Source of the DNA: SPDF01 sp963812085
GTDB taxonomy: Bacteria > Gemmatimonadota > Gemmatimonadetes > Gemmatimonadales > GWC2-71-9
Length of the DNA stretch: 64,000 nucleotides
Direction: 5' to 3'
Assembly (NCBI GenBank): GCA_963812085.1
Contig: CAWETL010000005.1
Location: 62,001 to 126,000, forward strand
In this document: piece after piece, positions 27,477-35,824 of the stretch
How the letters are laid out: each line of letters starts with the position of its first letter
Position numbering within the stretch: the stretch's first letter is position 1
Made by a program: the position numbers and the translations under genes
Notes under the pieces: model-generated
The model's input: only the letters and a program-made list of their open reading frames with translations
Told to the model about the DNA's origin: nothing
The model's database searches: none

Positions 27477-28886
27477 TCACTTCGATACCGGCACGACCGT
27501 CGGAGGCTTCCAGCTGCCGTTGAGTGCCTCGTCCTTGGGCCAGTACAGGCGCATCACCAGGTAGAACGTGCCGTTCGGGGCCGGCAGCCAGTTGGCCTCC
27601 CTGCCCTTTCCCGGCGAGGCGTGCTGCACGTACAGCGTGAGCGAGCCGTCGGCGTTCTTCTTGAGATCCGGCAGCATCGGGGAGTTGATCAGGTAGCGGT
27701 TGACCGGGTTCGACACCAGCAGCTGCGACGTCCCGTCGTACATCGTGACCGACCAGAAGGCATTGACCGGCGGCAGCTGGCCGGCGGGGAAGGTCACGGT
27801 GTAGTTCCCCTGGCTGGCGTCGAGCTTCTTCCCCGCGCTGTCCGTGAATGTCATCGGGTACAGGGCCTCGACGGCGTCGTTGCCGTAGATTCCCGCCAGC
27901 GCCGCCGCCGCGCGGGTCAGCCAGTCGCCATTGAGGAAGGCGCGATTGCCGAACGACTTCGTGGAAACCCGCCACCCGTTCACGCTCTCGCCCAGGGACT
28001 CGCGGGCCTTCTGAATGGAGGCGTAGGCGTCCTTGATGCCGAGACCCTGGGCCGCCTGGTCGGCCTTTGACAGTGCCGCGAAGCTGTAGGGCTTCCCCGC
28101 CCCGATGCCGATCCGCGCAAAGCGCGCGCGCAGCGAATCCTCCGCACTCACCGTGGGCGCAAACTGCATCACGAAGTTGAGGAACGCGAAGGCGTCGGTC
28201 TTGAACGCTTCCTCCGTGAACGCCGGCCAGGCCACCGGCGGGGCCGCGGCCGGTGCCGGCTGGCCCAGGAACCCCGAGAGCGGCCTGGCGGTGTACCCCG
28301 CCTGGATCTTCACCACGTTCGCGATGTCGCCGGCGTTGAAGAGCTGGGTGCGGAAGATGGCGAGGGCGAATTCCGTCTCGGACGGGAACACCTTCGCCAC
28401 TCCCGCCGGCGTCCCACCCTTGTAGCCGGGACCGGCAACCATGTAGCACCCCGCCCCGTTTCCCGTGGCGCGGCTCCCGACATAGCCGAAGTTGAATGTG
28501 TACATGTCGATCAGCTGCACCGAGTAATACCGCCCGGAATCCACCGCCGGGACGCAAAAGACGATCGGCTCGGCCCGCAGGTCCATTTCCAGCATGGAGT
28601 ACGGAGTGTCGCTGTTGGGCGTGATCACCGTGCTGTCCGCCGGCGTGAAGACCTGCGAGTCGTTCACGATCCTGTTGAACGGCCCCTTGTACTGCGAGGT
28701 GCCGCTGTCCACCGAGAACTGGTACATCGCCTTGTAGTTGGCGATCATCGGGAAGCCGTACACATAGGCGTCCTCGGCGATGGCCTTCTGCTCGACGACG
28801 TCGGGTCGGCCGCCGCACCCGGCGGCCGCGACGAGAAGTATCGGCGCCAGCGCGACCGTGGCGGCCAGTTTCTGACGTGCGGACAT
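27477..28886 (-). CDS. DUF1254/DUF1214 lipoprotein
   Basis: 469 residues. A lipoprotein signal (LLVAAAGC, Cys24) anchors it. The N-terminal part matches DUF1254 (AIAEDAYVYGFPMIANYKAM, VFTPADSTVITPNSDTPYSM, DMYTFNFGYVGSRATG). The C-terminal part matches DUF1214 (FWSVTMYDGTSQLLVSNPVNRYL, LYVQHASPG, FYLVMRLYWPK). The pair is common in environmental bacteria, function unknown. GAGGAA precedes the ATG by 4 bases. 54 bases separate it from the barrel gene, so co-transcription is likely. Confidence 0.85.
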   Translation of the reverse strand: MSARQKLAATVALAPILLVAAAGCGGRPDVVEQKAIAEDAYVYGFPMIANYKAMYQFSVDSGTSQYKGPFNRIVNDSQVFTPADSTVITPNSDTPYSMLEMDLRAEPIVFCVPAVDSGRYYSVQLIDMYTFNFGYVGSRATGNGAGCYMVAGPGYKGGTPAGVAKVFPSETEFALAIFRTQLFNAGDIANVVKIQAGYTARPLSGFLGQPAPAAAPPVAWPAFTEEAFKTDAFAFLNFVMQFAPTVSAEDSLRARFARIGIGAGKPYSFAALSKADQAAQGLGIKDAYASIQKARESLGESVNGWRVSTKSFGNRAFLNGDWLTRAAAALAGIYGNDAVEALYPMTFTDSAGKKLDASQGNYTVTFPAGQLPPVNAFWSVTMYDGTSQLLVSNPVNRYLINSPMLPDLKKNADGSLTLYVQHASPGKGREANWLPAPNGTFYLVMRLYWPKDEALNGSWKPPTVVPVSK

Positions 28887-28978
28887 GCAGTTCCTCGGGG
28901 GATAGAGGGAACGATGACCGTTCCAAGAAGGGCCTTCGGCGTGAACGCCCCAATACTAAACAGGCCTTTAATCGCTGG

Positions 28979-30409
28979 CTACCCGGCCCGCCACTGTTCC
29001 ACGCGATTGCGCCCTCCCGACTTGGCCCGGTACAGCGCCGCATCGGCCTGCGCGGCCAGATTCTCCCGGCTGTTCGTGGTTTCGGGCCACGACGCCACGC
29101 CAAAGGAGGCGGAGAGCGGCCAGGGACGTCCCTGCCAGTCCCATGTCGTGCTCGCGAGCCGCGCCCGGATGCGTTCCGCGACGCTCAGCCCTTCCGCCAG
29201 CGACGCCCCCGGCAGCCAGAGCAGGAATTCCTCGCCGCCCACCCGCGCCACGGCGTCCACCCCGCGCACCTGCTCGTGCAGGATCCTCGAGAGGTGGAGC
29301 AGCGCCGCATCGCCCGCGGGATGGCCGAGGGCGTCGTTGAGCCGCTTGAACTGGTCGTAATCGAGCGCGATCAGCGTCCCACGCTCGACGCCCACCATCC
29401 TGAGCCGTTCGTCGAGCCCGCGCCGGTTGAGGAGCCCCGTCAGCGGGTCCCGGGTGGCCCCTTCGTGCCCCTCGGCGAGCCGGAGCGCCACCTCGAGCCG
29501 AGGGGCCGCCGCCTGCAGCGCCTCGCCCACCTCGCGGATGGACGCTTCGCCCACGGGTGATCCGTCGGGCACCCGCCACGCCACCGCCCCGATGGCCTGG
29601 TCGAACCGGTCGATCGGCGCCACGCGGGCCGGTGGATGGCGGCGGCGGTCGGACACCGCGCCGCCGAGGGGGTCGGTACTCGTCGTCTCGCCTTCCCTTC
29701 CCGCCGCGACGCGCGCGAGCGGCGAGTCCGGCGGCAGCAGCTGGTTCAGCGCACGGCGGTCCCCGAGCCCCGAGACGCCGATGATTCGCGCGCCCGCCGG
29801 CTCCCTCGCCGACACGTACACTTCACCCCCCGCGATTCGCTCGACCTGGAAGGCGAGCCGCATGCCGACGCTGCCCACCGTCTCGATGCTCACCCCTTCC
29901 TCGACCTGCGCCAGGTCGTGGAGCACGGGCCGGCGTCCGATGCCGTCGAGCAGCGCCGCCAGGTCGTTGCGTGTGGCCTCCTGCAGGCCGGCCGGCGGGT
30001 CGGTCTCGAGCAGGGCCGCCGCGACGGAGCCCCCGGCCGACGCCGTCAGCAGGAGTCCCGCCTCCAGCCGCTCGGCGCCGGTGCCGTCGCGCTGGGCGCA
30101 GGCCGCCAGGCGCCGCTCGATGTTGTCCAGGGTGGCGTCGTCGGGGCCGCGATCGGGGGCCAGGCTCTGGTAGGTGGTGCTCCCGATCCCGTCCGGCCCG
30201 GTCTCGACCGCCCAGACCCCGCGTGCGCCGCTCGCGCGGCGGAGCCACGCGAGCGCCGGATCGGGCAGGAGGTGGGGGGTGGCGGCTTCCGTGCGGGAGC
30301 TCCCGTGGCGCACCGAGGGCCGAGCCGCGCGCCGGCCGAGCAGGTATCCGAGTGTGGCCCCCGCGCCGCCCATGAGGAGGCCGAGCCACGCGGCGGTCAC
30401 CGCATCCAT
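28979..30409 (-). CDS. Membrane-anchored diguanylate cyclase (GGDEF)
   Basis: 476 residues. One N-terminal membrane helix (about 6-25), then a long middle region of possible GAF-like type, then GGDEF. The catalytic loop is GGEEF at 391-395, preceded by a complete I-site RGVD (382-385), so product inhibition is expected. It should make cyclic di-GMP; the HD-GYP protein at 3922-5364 could remove it. ATG at 30409 overlaps corA by 13 bases; GTG at 30400, overlapping the corA stop as GTGA, is a real alternative. Confidence 0.88.
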   Translation of the reverse strand: MDAVTAAWLGLLMGGAGATLGYLLGRRAARPSVRHGSSRTEAATPHLLPDPALAWLRRASGARGVWAVETGPDGIGSTTYQSLAPDRGPDDATLDNIERRLAACAQRDGTGAERLEAGLLLTASAGGSVAAALLETDPPAGLQEATRNDLAALLDGIGRRPVLHDLAQVEEGVSIETVGSVGMRLAFQVERIAGGEVYVSAREPAGARIIGVSGLGDRRALNQLLPPDSPLARVAAGREGETTSTDPLGGAVSDRRRHPPARVAPIDRFDQAIGAVAWRVPDGSPVGEASIREVGEALQAAAPRLEVALRLAEGHEGATRDPLTGLLNRRGLDERLRMVGVERGTLIALDYDQFKRLNDALGHPAGDAALLHLSRILHEQVRGVDAVARVGGEEFLLWLPGASLAEGLSVAERIRARLASTTWDWQGRPWPLSASFGVASWPETTNSRENLAAQADAALYRAKSGGRNRVEQWRAG

Positions 30410-31308
30410 CCCCGATGCCGGAACCAGAAGAAGATCGCGACGCACACGGCCGCCATCAGCCCGAGCGTGAGGGGATAGCCGAACTGCCACTCAAGCTCCG
30501 GCATGAACCGGAAGTTCATCCCGTAGATGCCGACGATGAAGGTGAGCGGCAGGAAGAAGGCGGAGAAGAGCGTCAGGATCCGCATCACCTCGTTGGTCCG
30601 GAACGAGGCGATGTTGAGCTGGATCGTGAGGAGGTTGCTGACGTTGTCCTGGATCTCGTCGGCATACGCATACATGCTCTCGAGATTCTCCCGCAGATCC
30701 TGGTACATCGGGGAGTGACCTTCCGACGGGGGGTGCAGCCGCTGCACGACGCCGAGGGTCTGCCACAGGACGCGCTTGATGACCGTCACGCGCCGCTTGA
30801 TCCGGTGAATCTCCGCGAGCCCCGCCTCGGCCTTGCCGCCGTCGAAGAGCGCCTCCTCGTAGTCGTCAAGCACGCGCTCCGCCTCCTCGAGGGGCCGCTC
30901 GTAGGTGACGACCACGGCACCGACCAGGTCGACGAGAACTTCGCCCAGCCCGATGGCGTCGGCTGGGCGGGCACGGCAGGCGGTCGTGAAGGCGTCGAAG
31001 AACGGCATCGGCTTCCGGTGCACCGTGAGCAGGAACGCCGGCCCGGCGAACACCGCGACCTTGCGGGTCATCTCCTGGACGGTGACCGCGTCGGCCGATG
31101 ACGCCTCGTCGTAGGCCCGGACGATCACGAAGGTCGCGTCGCCCAGCTTTTCGTACTTGGGCAGGTGCTCGGGGTCGAGGCAGTCCTTCAGGGCCATCGG
31201 GTGGAGGCCGTACGTGGCGGCCAGCTTGCCCAATTCGTCGGCGCCGGGGGCCGTGACGTCGATCCATTCCAGCGCGGGGCTGCCGCGCTTGAGGACGGTA
31301 GTCAGCAT
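30397..31308 (-). CDS. corA: CorA-family magnesium/cobalt channel
   Basis: 303 residues. A long soluble alpha/beta plus helical N-terminal part is followed by two C-terminal membrane helices. The channel signature YGMNF (GMN at 263-265) ends the first helix, and basic residues close the protein. ATG at 31308 has a GGAGG site and overlaps the Dus-LarB stop as TGATG; a GTG codon just upstream is too close to that site. Confidence 0.93.
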   Translation of the reverse strand: MLTTVLKRGSPALEWIDVTAPGADELGKLAATYGLHPMALKDCLDPEHLPKYEKLGDATFVIVRAYDEASSADAVTVQEMTRKVAVFAGPAFLLTVHRKPMPFFDAFTTACRARPADAIGLGEVLVDLVGAVVVTYERPLEEAERVLDDYEEALFDGGKAEAGLAEIHRIKRRVTVIKRVLWQTLGVVQRLHPPSEGHSPMYQDLRENLESMYAYADEIQDNVSNLLTIQLNIASFRTNEVMRILTLFSAFFLPLTFIVGIYGMNFRFMPELEWQFGYPLTLGLMAAVCVAIFFWFRHRGWMR

Positions 31309-33050
31309 CACCCCTCCCCGGGACGATTAATCCTGGTGGCCGCCGCCGCCGCCCCGAATCCGTTGTCGATGTTCACCACCGTCACCCCGGCGGCGCAGCT
31401 GTTCAACATGCCGAGGAGTGCGGCGATCCCGCCGAATGACGCGCCGTACCCCACGCTGGTGGGCACGGCCACGACCGGCACGCCGACCAGACCGCCGACG
31501 ACGCTCGGCAGCGCCCCTTCCATCCCCGCCACCACGATCACCACGGCGGCCTCGCGGAGCCGGCTCCCCTGCGCCATCAGGCGGTGGAGTCCCGCCACGC
31601 CGACGTCCGCCATCCGCTCCACCCGGTTGCCGAAGGCCTCCGCCACCACGGCGGCCTCTTCCGCCACCGGCAGGTCGCTGGTGCCTGCACAGACGACAAG
31701 CACCGTGCCCCGCCCGGTCGGCGCGGGCCGCGGATCGGGTGGCAGCCACACCGTACGGGCGAGCGCGTTCCACTCGAGCTTCGGGAAGCGGGCGCGGAGC
31801 GCGTCGGCCTGCGCCTCGGTGGCGCGGGTGCCGACGAAACTGCCGGAGGCGGCATGCAGCCGCTCGCAGATGGCGACGACCTGCTCGGTGGTCTTGCCGG
31901 CGCAGAAGACCACCTCCGGCTGTCCCTGGCGGAGCGTCCGGTGGTGGTCGATGCTGGCGAACGGCAACTGCTCGGTGGGAAAATCCCGCAGCTGCTCGAG
32001 CGCCGCCGCGGGGGAGAGGCGACCGGCGGCCACCTCCGCCAGGAGGGCGCCCAGCCGCTCCGGGCTCACGCCACCTGCGCGAGAGGGTGCGAGGTAGGTG
32101 AGGAAGATCTCCTCGGCGGCGGCAATCGACTCGACCTGGAAGAGCCGCTGGCGGAGCTCGCTCGAGCCGTGCAGGCCCTTGGTGTACCAGCCGAAGTGCT
32201 TCCGGAACTCGACGACCGTCTTCCGGGAATCTCCCTGCAGCCGGAGCGCGAGCCGCGCGTGCTCGAGCGCCAGCGCGAACCGCTCGGCGGCCGTGGGAGC
32301 GGCCGGCCTGGGCTGGCCCTCCAGCAGGGCGCGTGCGTCGCGGAACAGCCAGGGGTTGCCGAACGCTCCCCGGCCCACCATGACCCCGGCGCAACCAGTG
32401 TGATCCCGCATGCGGACCACGTCCTCCGGCGTCTGGATGTCGCCGTTGCCGATCACCGGGATCGAGAGCGCCTCCACCACGCGCGCGATTTCATCCCAGT
32501 CCGCCTTGCCGGAATACATCTGGGTGCGGGTCCGCGCGTGGAGCGTAAAGGCCCGCGCGCCTGCGTCCTGCATCCGGAGCGCGATCCCCACCGGATCCCG
32601 AAGTTCGTCGTTCCAGCCGCTCCGGGTCTTGACCGTGACCGGCAGGTGCGTGGCGCCGACGACCGCGCGGATGATGTCCGTCACCAGTTGCGGATCGCGC
32701 AGGCACCCCGAGCCGCCGTTCCGCTGCACCACCTTCTTGACCGGGCAGCCGAAGTTGATGTCGATGAATTCCGGCTTGTAGTGCTCGGTGATGAGCGCGG
32801 TGGCTTCGGCCATCGCCGCCGGCACGGCGCCGTAGATCTGGATGCCGATCGGCCGCTCGCACTCCTCGAACTCCGCCCCCTCCAGGGTGTTCCGGATCCG
32901 CCGCCGGATGGCCTCGGACGAGAGGAACTCCGACAGCACGACATCGGCCCCCATCCGCCGGCTGATCTGGCGGAAGGGCGCCTCAGAGACCCCGGCCATC
33001 GGCGCGAGGATCAGGGCGAAGTCGTGGGGGGACGGATAGGGCAGCCGCAT
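31308..33050 (-). CDS. Fusion of tRNA-dihydrouridine synthase and LarB
   Basis: 580 residues in one frame. Residues 1-327 are a DusB-like flavin barrel: LILAPMAGVSEAPFRQ, catalytic Cys102 in INFGCPVKKVV, GNGDIQTPED, MVGRGAFGNPW. From residue 328 it is LarB: VSPERLGALLAEVAAG, FASIDHHRTLRQGQPEVVFC, VCAGTSDLPVAEEAA and MLNSCAAGVTVVNIDNG. LarB carboxylates and hydrolyses nicotinate adenine dinucleotide for the nickel pincer cofactor. No stop separates the parts, but the LarB part begins with a possible internal GTG at 32069. ATG at 33050 is the start; the longer upstream frame is spurious. No larC or larE in the window. Confidence 0.9.
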   Translation of the reverse strand: MRLPYPSPHDFALILAPMAGVSEAPFRQISRRMGADVVLSEFLSSEAIRRRIRNTLEGAEFEECERPIGIQIYGAVPAAMAEATALITEHYKPEFIDINFGCPVKKVVQRNGGSGCLRDPQLVTDIIRAVVGATHLPVTVKTRSGWNDELRDPVGIALRMQDAGARAFTLHARTRTQMYSGKADWDEIARVVEALSIPVIGNGDIQTPEDVVRMRDHTGCAGVMVGRGAFGNPWLFRDARALLEGQPRPAAPTAAERFALALEHARLALRLQGDSRKTVVEFRKHFGWYTKGLHGSSELRQRLFQVESIAAAEEIFLTYLAPSRAGGVSPERLGALLAEVAAGRLSPAAALEQLRDFPTEQLPFASIDHHRTLRQGQPEVVFCAGKTTEQVVAICERLHAASGSFVGTRATEAQADALRARFPKLEWNALARTVWLPPDPRPAPTGRGTVLVVCAGTSDLPVAEEAAVVAEAFGNRVERMADVGVAGLHRLMAQGSRLREAAVVIVVAGMEGALPSVVGGLVGVPVVAVPTSVGYGASFGGIAALLGMLNSCAAGVTVVNIDNGFGAAAAATRINRPGEG

Positions 33051-33095
33051 GCCTGAAAAATACGGCGGGAGGCTAAACCGAGCAATGATAGGGAT

Positions 33096-33124
33096 TTGAC
33101 ACGCATTCCGGGCGCCTGTAAGCT
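33096..33124 (+). promoter_or_regulatory. Promoter of the EIIA-like gene, probably leaderless
   Basis: TTGACA (perfect), a 17-base spacer and TAAGCT. The -10 ends 8 bases before the ATG at 33133, and no Shine-Dalgarno sequence is present, so the mRNA probably starts at or next to the start codon. Confidence 0.5.
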
Positions 33125-33132
33125 TCCGCCCC

Positions 33133-33585
33133 ATGCGACTCCGCGAGTTCTTTGCCGACGATGCCGTCCAGCTCCCGCTCGCGGCCACGACCAAGGACGA
33201 CGTTTTGTCCGAGCTGGTGCGACTCCTCCGCGTGGACGACAAGTCCGCCGACACCCTGCTCAAGATGCTCCGCCGGCGCGAGAGCCTCGGCTCCACCGGC
33301 GTGGGGCGCGGGATCGCCATCCCGCACTGCCGCTCCTTGGTGGTGAACCGCCTCCGGCTGGCCTACGGACACTCGCCGGCGGGCATCGCCTACGACGCGA
33401 GCGACAACCAGCCGGTCCATCACTTCTTCCTGATCGTGGCCCCGCCCAACGAAGTCTCGAACCAGTACCTCCCCACCCTGGGCAAGATCGCCCAGCTGGC
33501 CAAGGAGCCGGGTGTGCCGGAGGAGCTGGCCAGGCTCACCTCTCCAGAGGCCTTCTTCCAGCTCCTCGAGTCGAAGGGCGTCTGA
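33133..33585 (+). CDS. PTS EIIA type-2 (fructose/PtsN-like) domain protein
   Basis: 150 residues, a single EIIA domain. The phosphorylation site is His65 in GVGRGIAIPHCR, followed by VHHFFLIVAPPNE and HLKILARL-like YLPTLGKIAQLAKE. No EIIB or EIIC genes are nearby, so a regulatory PtsN-type role is more likely than sugar transport; this is an inference. It faces the divergent Dus-LarB gene across an 82-base gap. Confidence 0.9.
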   Translation: MRLREFFADDAVQLPLAATTKDDVLSELVRLLRVDDKSADTLLKMLRRRESLGSTGVGRGIAIPHCRSLVVNRLRLAYGHSPAGIAYDASDNQPVHHFFLIVAPPNEVSNQYLPTLGKIAQLAKEPGVPEELARLTSPEAFFQLLESKGV

Positions 33586-33617
33586 CCCCCGCTTGACCCG
33601 GGCTTGACCCGCCAGTC

Positions 33618-33645
33618 GCACCCTCCATCCAACCACGGAGGGTGC
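33618..33645 (+). promoter_or_regulatory. Hairpin that sequesters a ribosome binding site
   Basis: GCACCCTCC (33618-33626) pairs perfectly with GGAGGGTGC (33637-33645) over 9 bp with a 10-base loop. The right arm contains the GGAGG Shine-Dalgarno of the Tat lipoprotein gene, whose ATG is at 33647. It could act as a thermosensor or other translational switch, or serve as the end of the upstream transcript. Confidence 0.5.
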
Positions 33646-33646
33646 C

Positions 33647-34237
33647 ATGTCCCACGCCACGACTTCGACAACCTGCCGCGACCCGTCCCGGCGCCAGGCG
33701 ATCCGCCTGCTCGCCGGGGGGCTTGCTGCGTTTGCCATGGGAGCCTGCACCCCGGCCACCATCGTCTTCAAGGCCTACCCTGAGGCGTATCGTCCGGGGA
33801 GCGACGCCACCGAGGCGGCGCTTCGGGCGTTCATCGACACCGTGGTGCCCGGGCTCACCCCGGCTGAATTGCAGGCGGTCACCATCCTGCGCGACCCGTT
33901 CTACCCGATGGCGAAATACGCCGACTTCCTGGCGAGTGATCTCGATCGCCGGGCACGGCGTGGCTTCCAGCAGCCGTTCGCCGCGCTGACGCTCGACCAG
34001 CGCACGGCCGTGCTGCGGCGCGCGTTCGAGGGCGACGGCATCACACGAAAGCTGTACACCGGCGCCGCCTTTCTTTCGCAGGCCGCCGTGTACGGTGGGA
34101 TCTATGACGACGAGGCCGGCTGCCGCCTGACCGGCTACCCCGGTGCGGGTCATCTGGTCCCCCCTGCGGAGACCAGCTACGGCGACCGCGCGCGGTTCGC
34201 CTCGCGACGTCTGTCATTCGATGGCAATCCGGCCTGA
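33647..34237 (+). CDS. Tat-exported lipoprotein, gluconate 2-dehydrogenase subunit 3-like
   Basis: 196 residues. The leader has a twin-arginine motif (SRRQAIRLLAGG, Arg15-Arg16) and a lipobox MGAC (Cys34). The mature part (TEAALRAFIDTVVPGLTPAE, YPGAGHLVPPAETSYGDRAR) resembles the small subunit that pairs with membrane GMC dehydrogenases. It sits 10 bases upstream of a GMC oxidoreductase gene, which supports that pairing. Its ribosome binding site is inside a perfect hairpin. Confidence 0.8.
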   Translation: MSHATTSTTCRDPSRRQAIRLLAGGLAAFAMGACTPATIVFKAYPEAYRPGSDATEAALRAFIDTVVPGLTPAELQAVTILRDPFYPMAKYADFLASDLDRRARRGFQQPFAALTLDQRTAVLRRAFEGDGITRKLYTGAAFLSQAAVYGGIYDDEAGCRLTGYPGAGHLVPPAETSYGDRARFASRRLSFDGNPA

Positions 34238-34247
34238 GGAGCGCACC

Positions 34248-35816
34248 ATGATCACGAAACAGACCGAAGTACTCGTCGTCGGTTCCGGTTTCGGGGCGCT
34301 CGCGCCGGCTCTCCGCCTCGCCCTCGCCGGCCTCCAGGTGACCATCCTGGAGAAGGGCCCGAAACTCGGATACGAGGATTTCCGCCAGACCCAGGATCCC
34401 AAATATCTGCTCAAGTACCTCAAGGGCATCGGCAGCGAGCACCTGGGCCTCACCTACGCTGAGGCGTTGGGCGGGGGCTCGGGCTTCTACGAGATGGTGT
34501 CGCTGCGCGCCCCGTCGATCGCGTTCGATCAGCGCGACGAACAGGGGCGCCGGCTCTGGCCCACCGGCTTGACCCGCGAGACTCTCGATCCGTTCTACGA
34601 CATGGCCGAAGCAATGCTCCACGTCGAACAGATCCGCGAGGAGCAGGTGCCGCGGAGCGGGCAGGTCTTTGCCATGATGATGTCGCGGCTCGGCTATTCC
34701 TGCGACCGTGCACGATATGCCGTCCAGAACTGCCTCGGCAGCGGCTTTTGCGTCACCGGCTGCCTCTATGGCGCCAAGCAGTCGCTGCACGTGAACTATC
34801 TCCCCCAGGCCGTGGCAGCCGGGGCGACCGTGGAGTGCGACACCGACGTGCTCGAGGTGCGAGCCCTGGCGGGCGAGCGTCTTGCGCGCCGCGGGAACGG
34901 ACCCCTCGCTCCCCGCTACCGGGTGCGCTGCCGCATCGGCGGAGAGGACGGCCAGACGATCGAGTACCTGGCAGGCCTCGTGATCCTGGGAGGCGGCACG
35001 GTGGGATCGGCGCGGCTGCTGCTCGCGTCGGGAGATGGCTTGCCGGAGCTCAGCGACCAGGTGGGGCGGCACATCGCCTTCAACGGCAGCGTCAAGGCGG
35101 CGGGTATCCTCCCGGACGACATGCCCGCCGGCGACATGTATACCGGGCGCTCGCACCCCGGGATGATCAGCTACGAGTTCCTGGAATCGCGCGGGATCAC
35201 CATCTCGACGGTCAAGCCGCTGCCGGTGCAGATGATGGCGGCGGGGCGCCTGCGCCTGGCCGACCTCTCGCCGGAGCCCGCGTGGTGGGGTGCCGATCAC
35301 GTCGCCCTGATGCAGCAGGTGCGCCACCGGATGGTCATCTTGCTGAGCCTGGGCCTGACGCCACCGGCCGGCCGGCTGACGCTCGACGCCCAGCGCGAGC
35401 CGAAGCTGGAGTTGGGGTCGCTGGGAGCGCTGGCTGCCTACGAGAAGTCGGTGGAGGGCCTGCTACGGTCGATCCTGGAACGGAACGGGTGCCGGCCGGT
35501 GTCGGTCGAGTCGGTGGATCGGACCGGCATGCCACATCCCGGCACCTATTTTTCCTCGGCCCACCAGACCGGTTCGTGCCGGATGGCGGACGCACCGAGC
35601 ATGGGCGTCGTGGACGTGAATGGGGAGGTGTTCGGCCACCCGGGGCTCTTCGTGTCGGACGGCGCGGCGATCCCATCATCGCTGGCCGTCAACACCAGCC
35701 TCACGATCCTGGCCAACGCGGAGCGGATCGCCGCCGGGATCGTCGCGCGCTACGGCCGCGCCCCGGCACGGGAGCCGGGCACCAGGCCGCTGGTGGCGAG
35801 CGCCGCCGCCCAGTAG
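34248..35816 (+). CDS. GMC-family FAD oxidoreductase
   Basis: 522 residues. The N-terminal FAD-binding Rossmann motif is VVGSGFGALAPALRLALAG with the adenine-site EKG. The C-terminal GMC segment has the active-site His in FSSAHQTGSCRM and Asn in SLAVNTSLTILANAERIA. No signal peptide of its own; it may be carried out with the Tat lipoprotein encoded just upstream. It resembles the cholesterol oxidase or gluconate dehydrogenase branch; substrate and electron acceptor unknown. GAGGAG precedes the ATG. Confidence 0.87.
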   Translation: MITKQTEVLVVGSGFGALAPALRLALAGLQVTILEKGPKLGYEDFRQTQDPKYLLKYLKGIGSEHLGLTYAEALGGGSGFYEMVSLRAPSIAFDQRDEQGRRLWPTGLTRETLDPFYDMAEAMLHVEQIREEQVPRSGQVFAMMMSRLGYSCDRARYAVQNCLGSGFCVTGCLYGAKQSLHVNYLPQAVAAGATVECDTDVLEVRALAGERLARRGNGPLAPRYRVRCRIGGEDGQTIEYLAGLVILGGGTVGSARLLLASGDGLPELSDQVGRHIAFNGSVKAAGILPDDMPAGDMYTGRSHPGMISYEFLESRGITISTVKPLPVQMMAAGRLRLADLSPEPAWWGADHVALMQQVRHRMVILLSLGLTPPAGRLTLDAQREPKLELGSLGALAAYEKSVEGLLRSILERNGCRPVSVESVDRTGMPHPGTYFSSAHQTGSCRMADAPSMGVVDVNGEVFGHPGLFVSDGAAIPSSLAVNTSLTILANAERIAAGIVARYGRAPAREPGTRPLVASAAAQ

Positions 35817-35824
35817 CGAGCCCC

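Noticed and set aside
33592..33612. Tandem GCTTGACCCG as two -35 boxes for the Tat lipoprotein gene
   Set aside because: No acceptable -10 lies 16-18 bases downstream of either copy.
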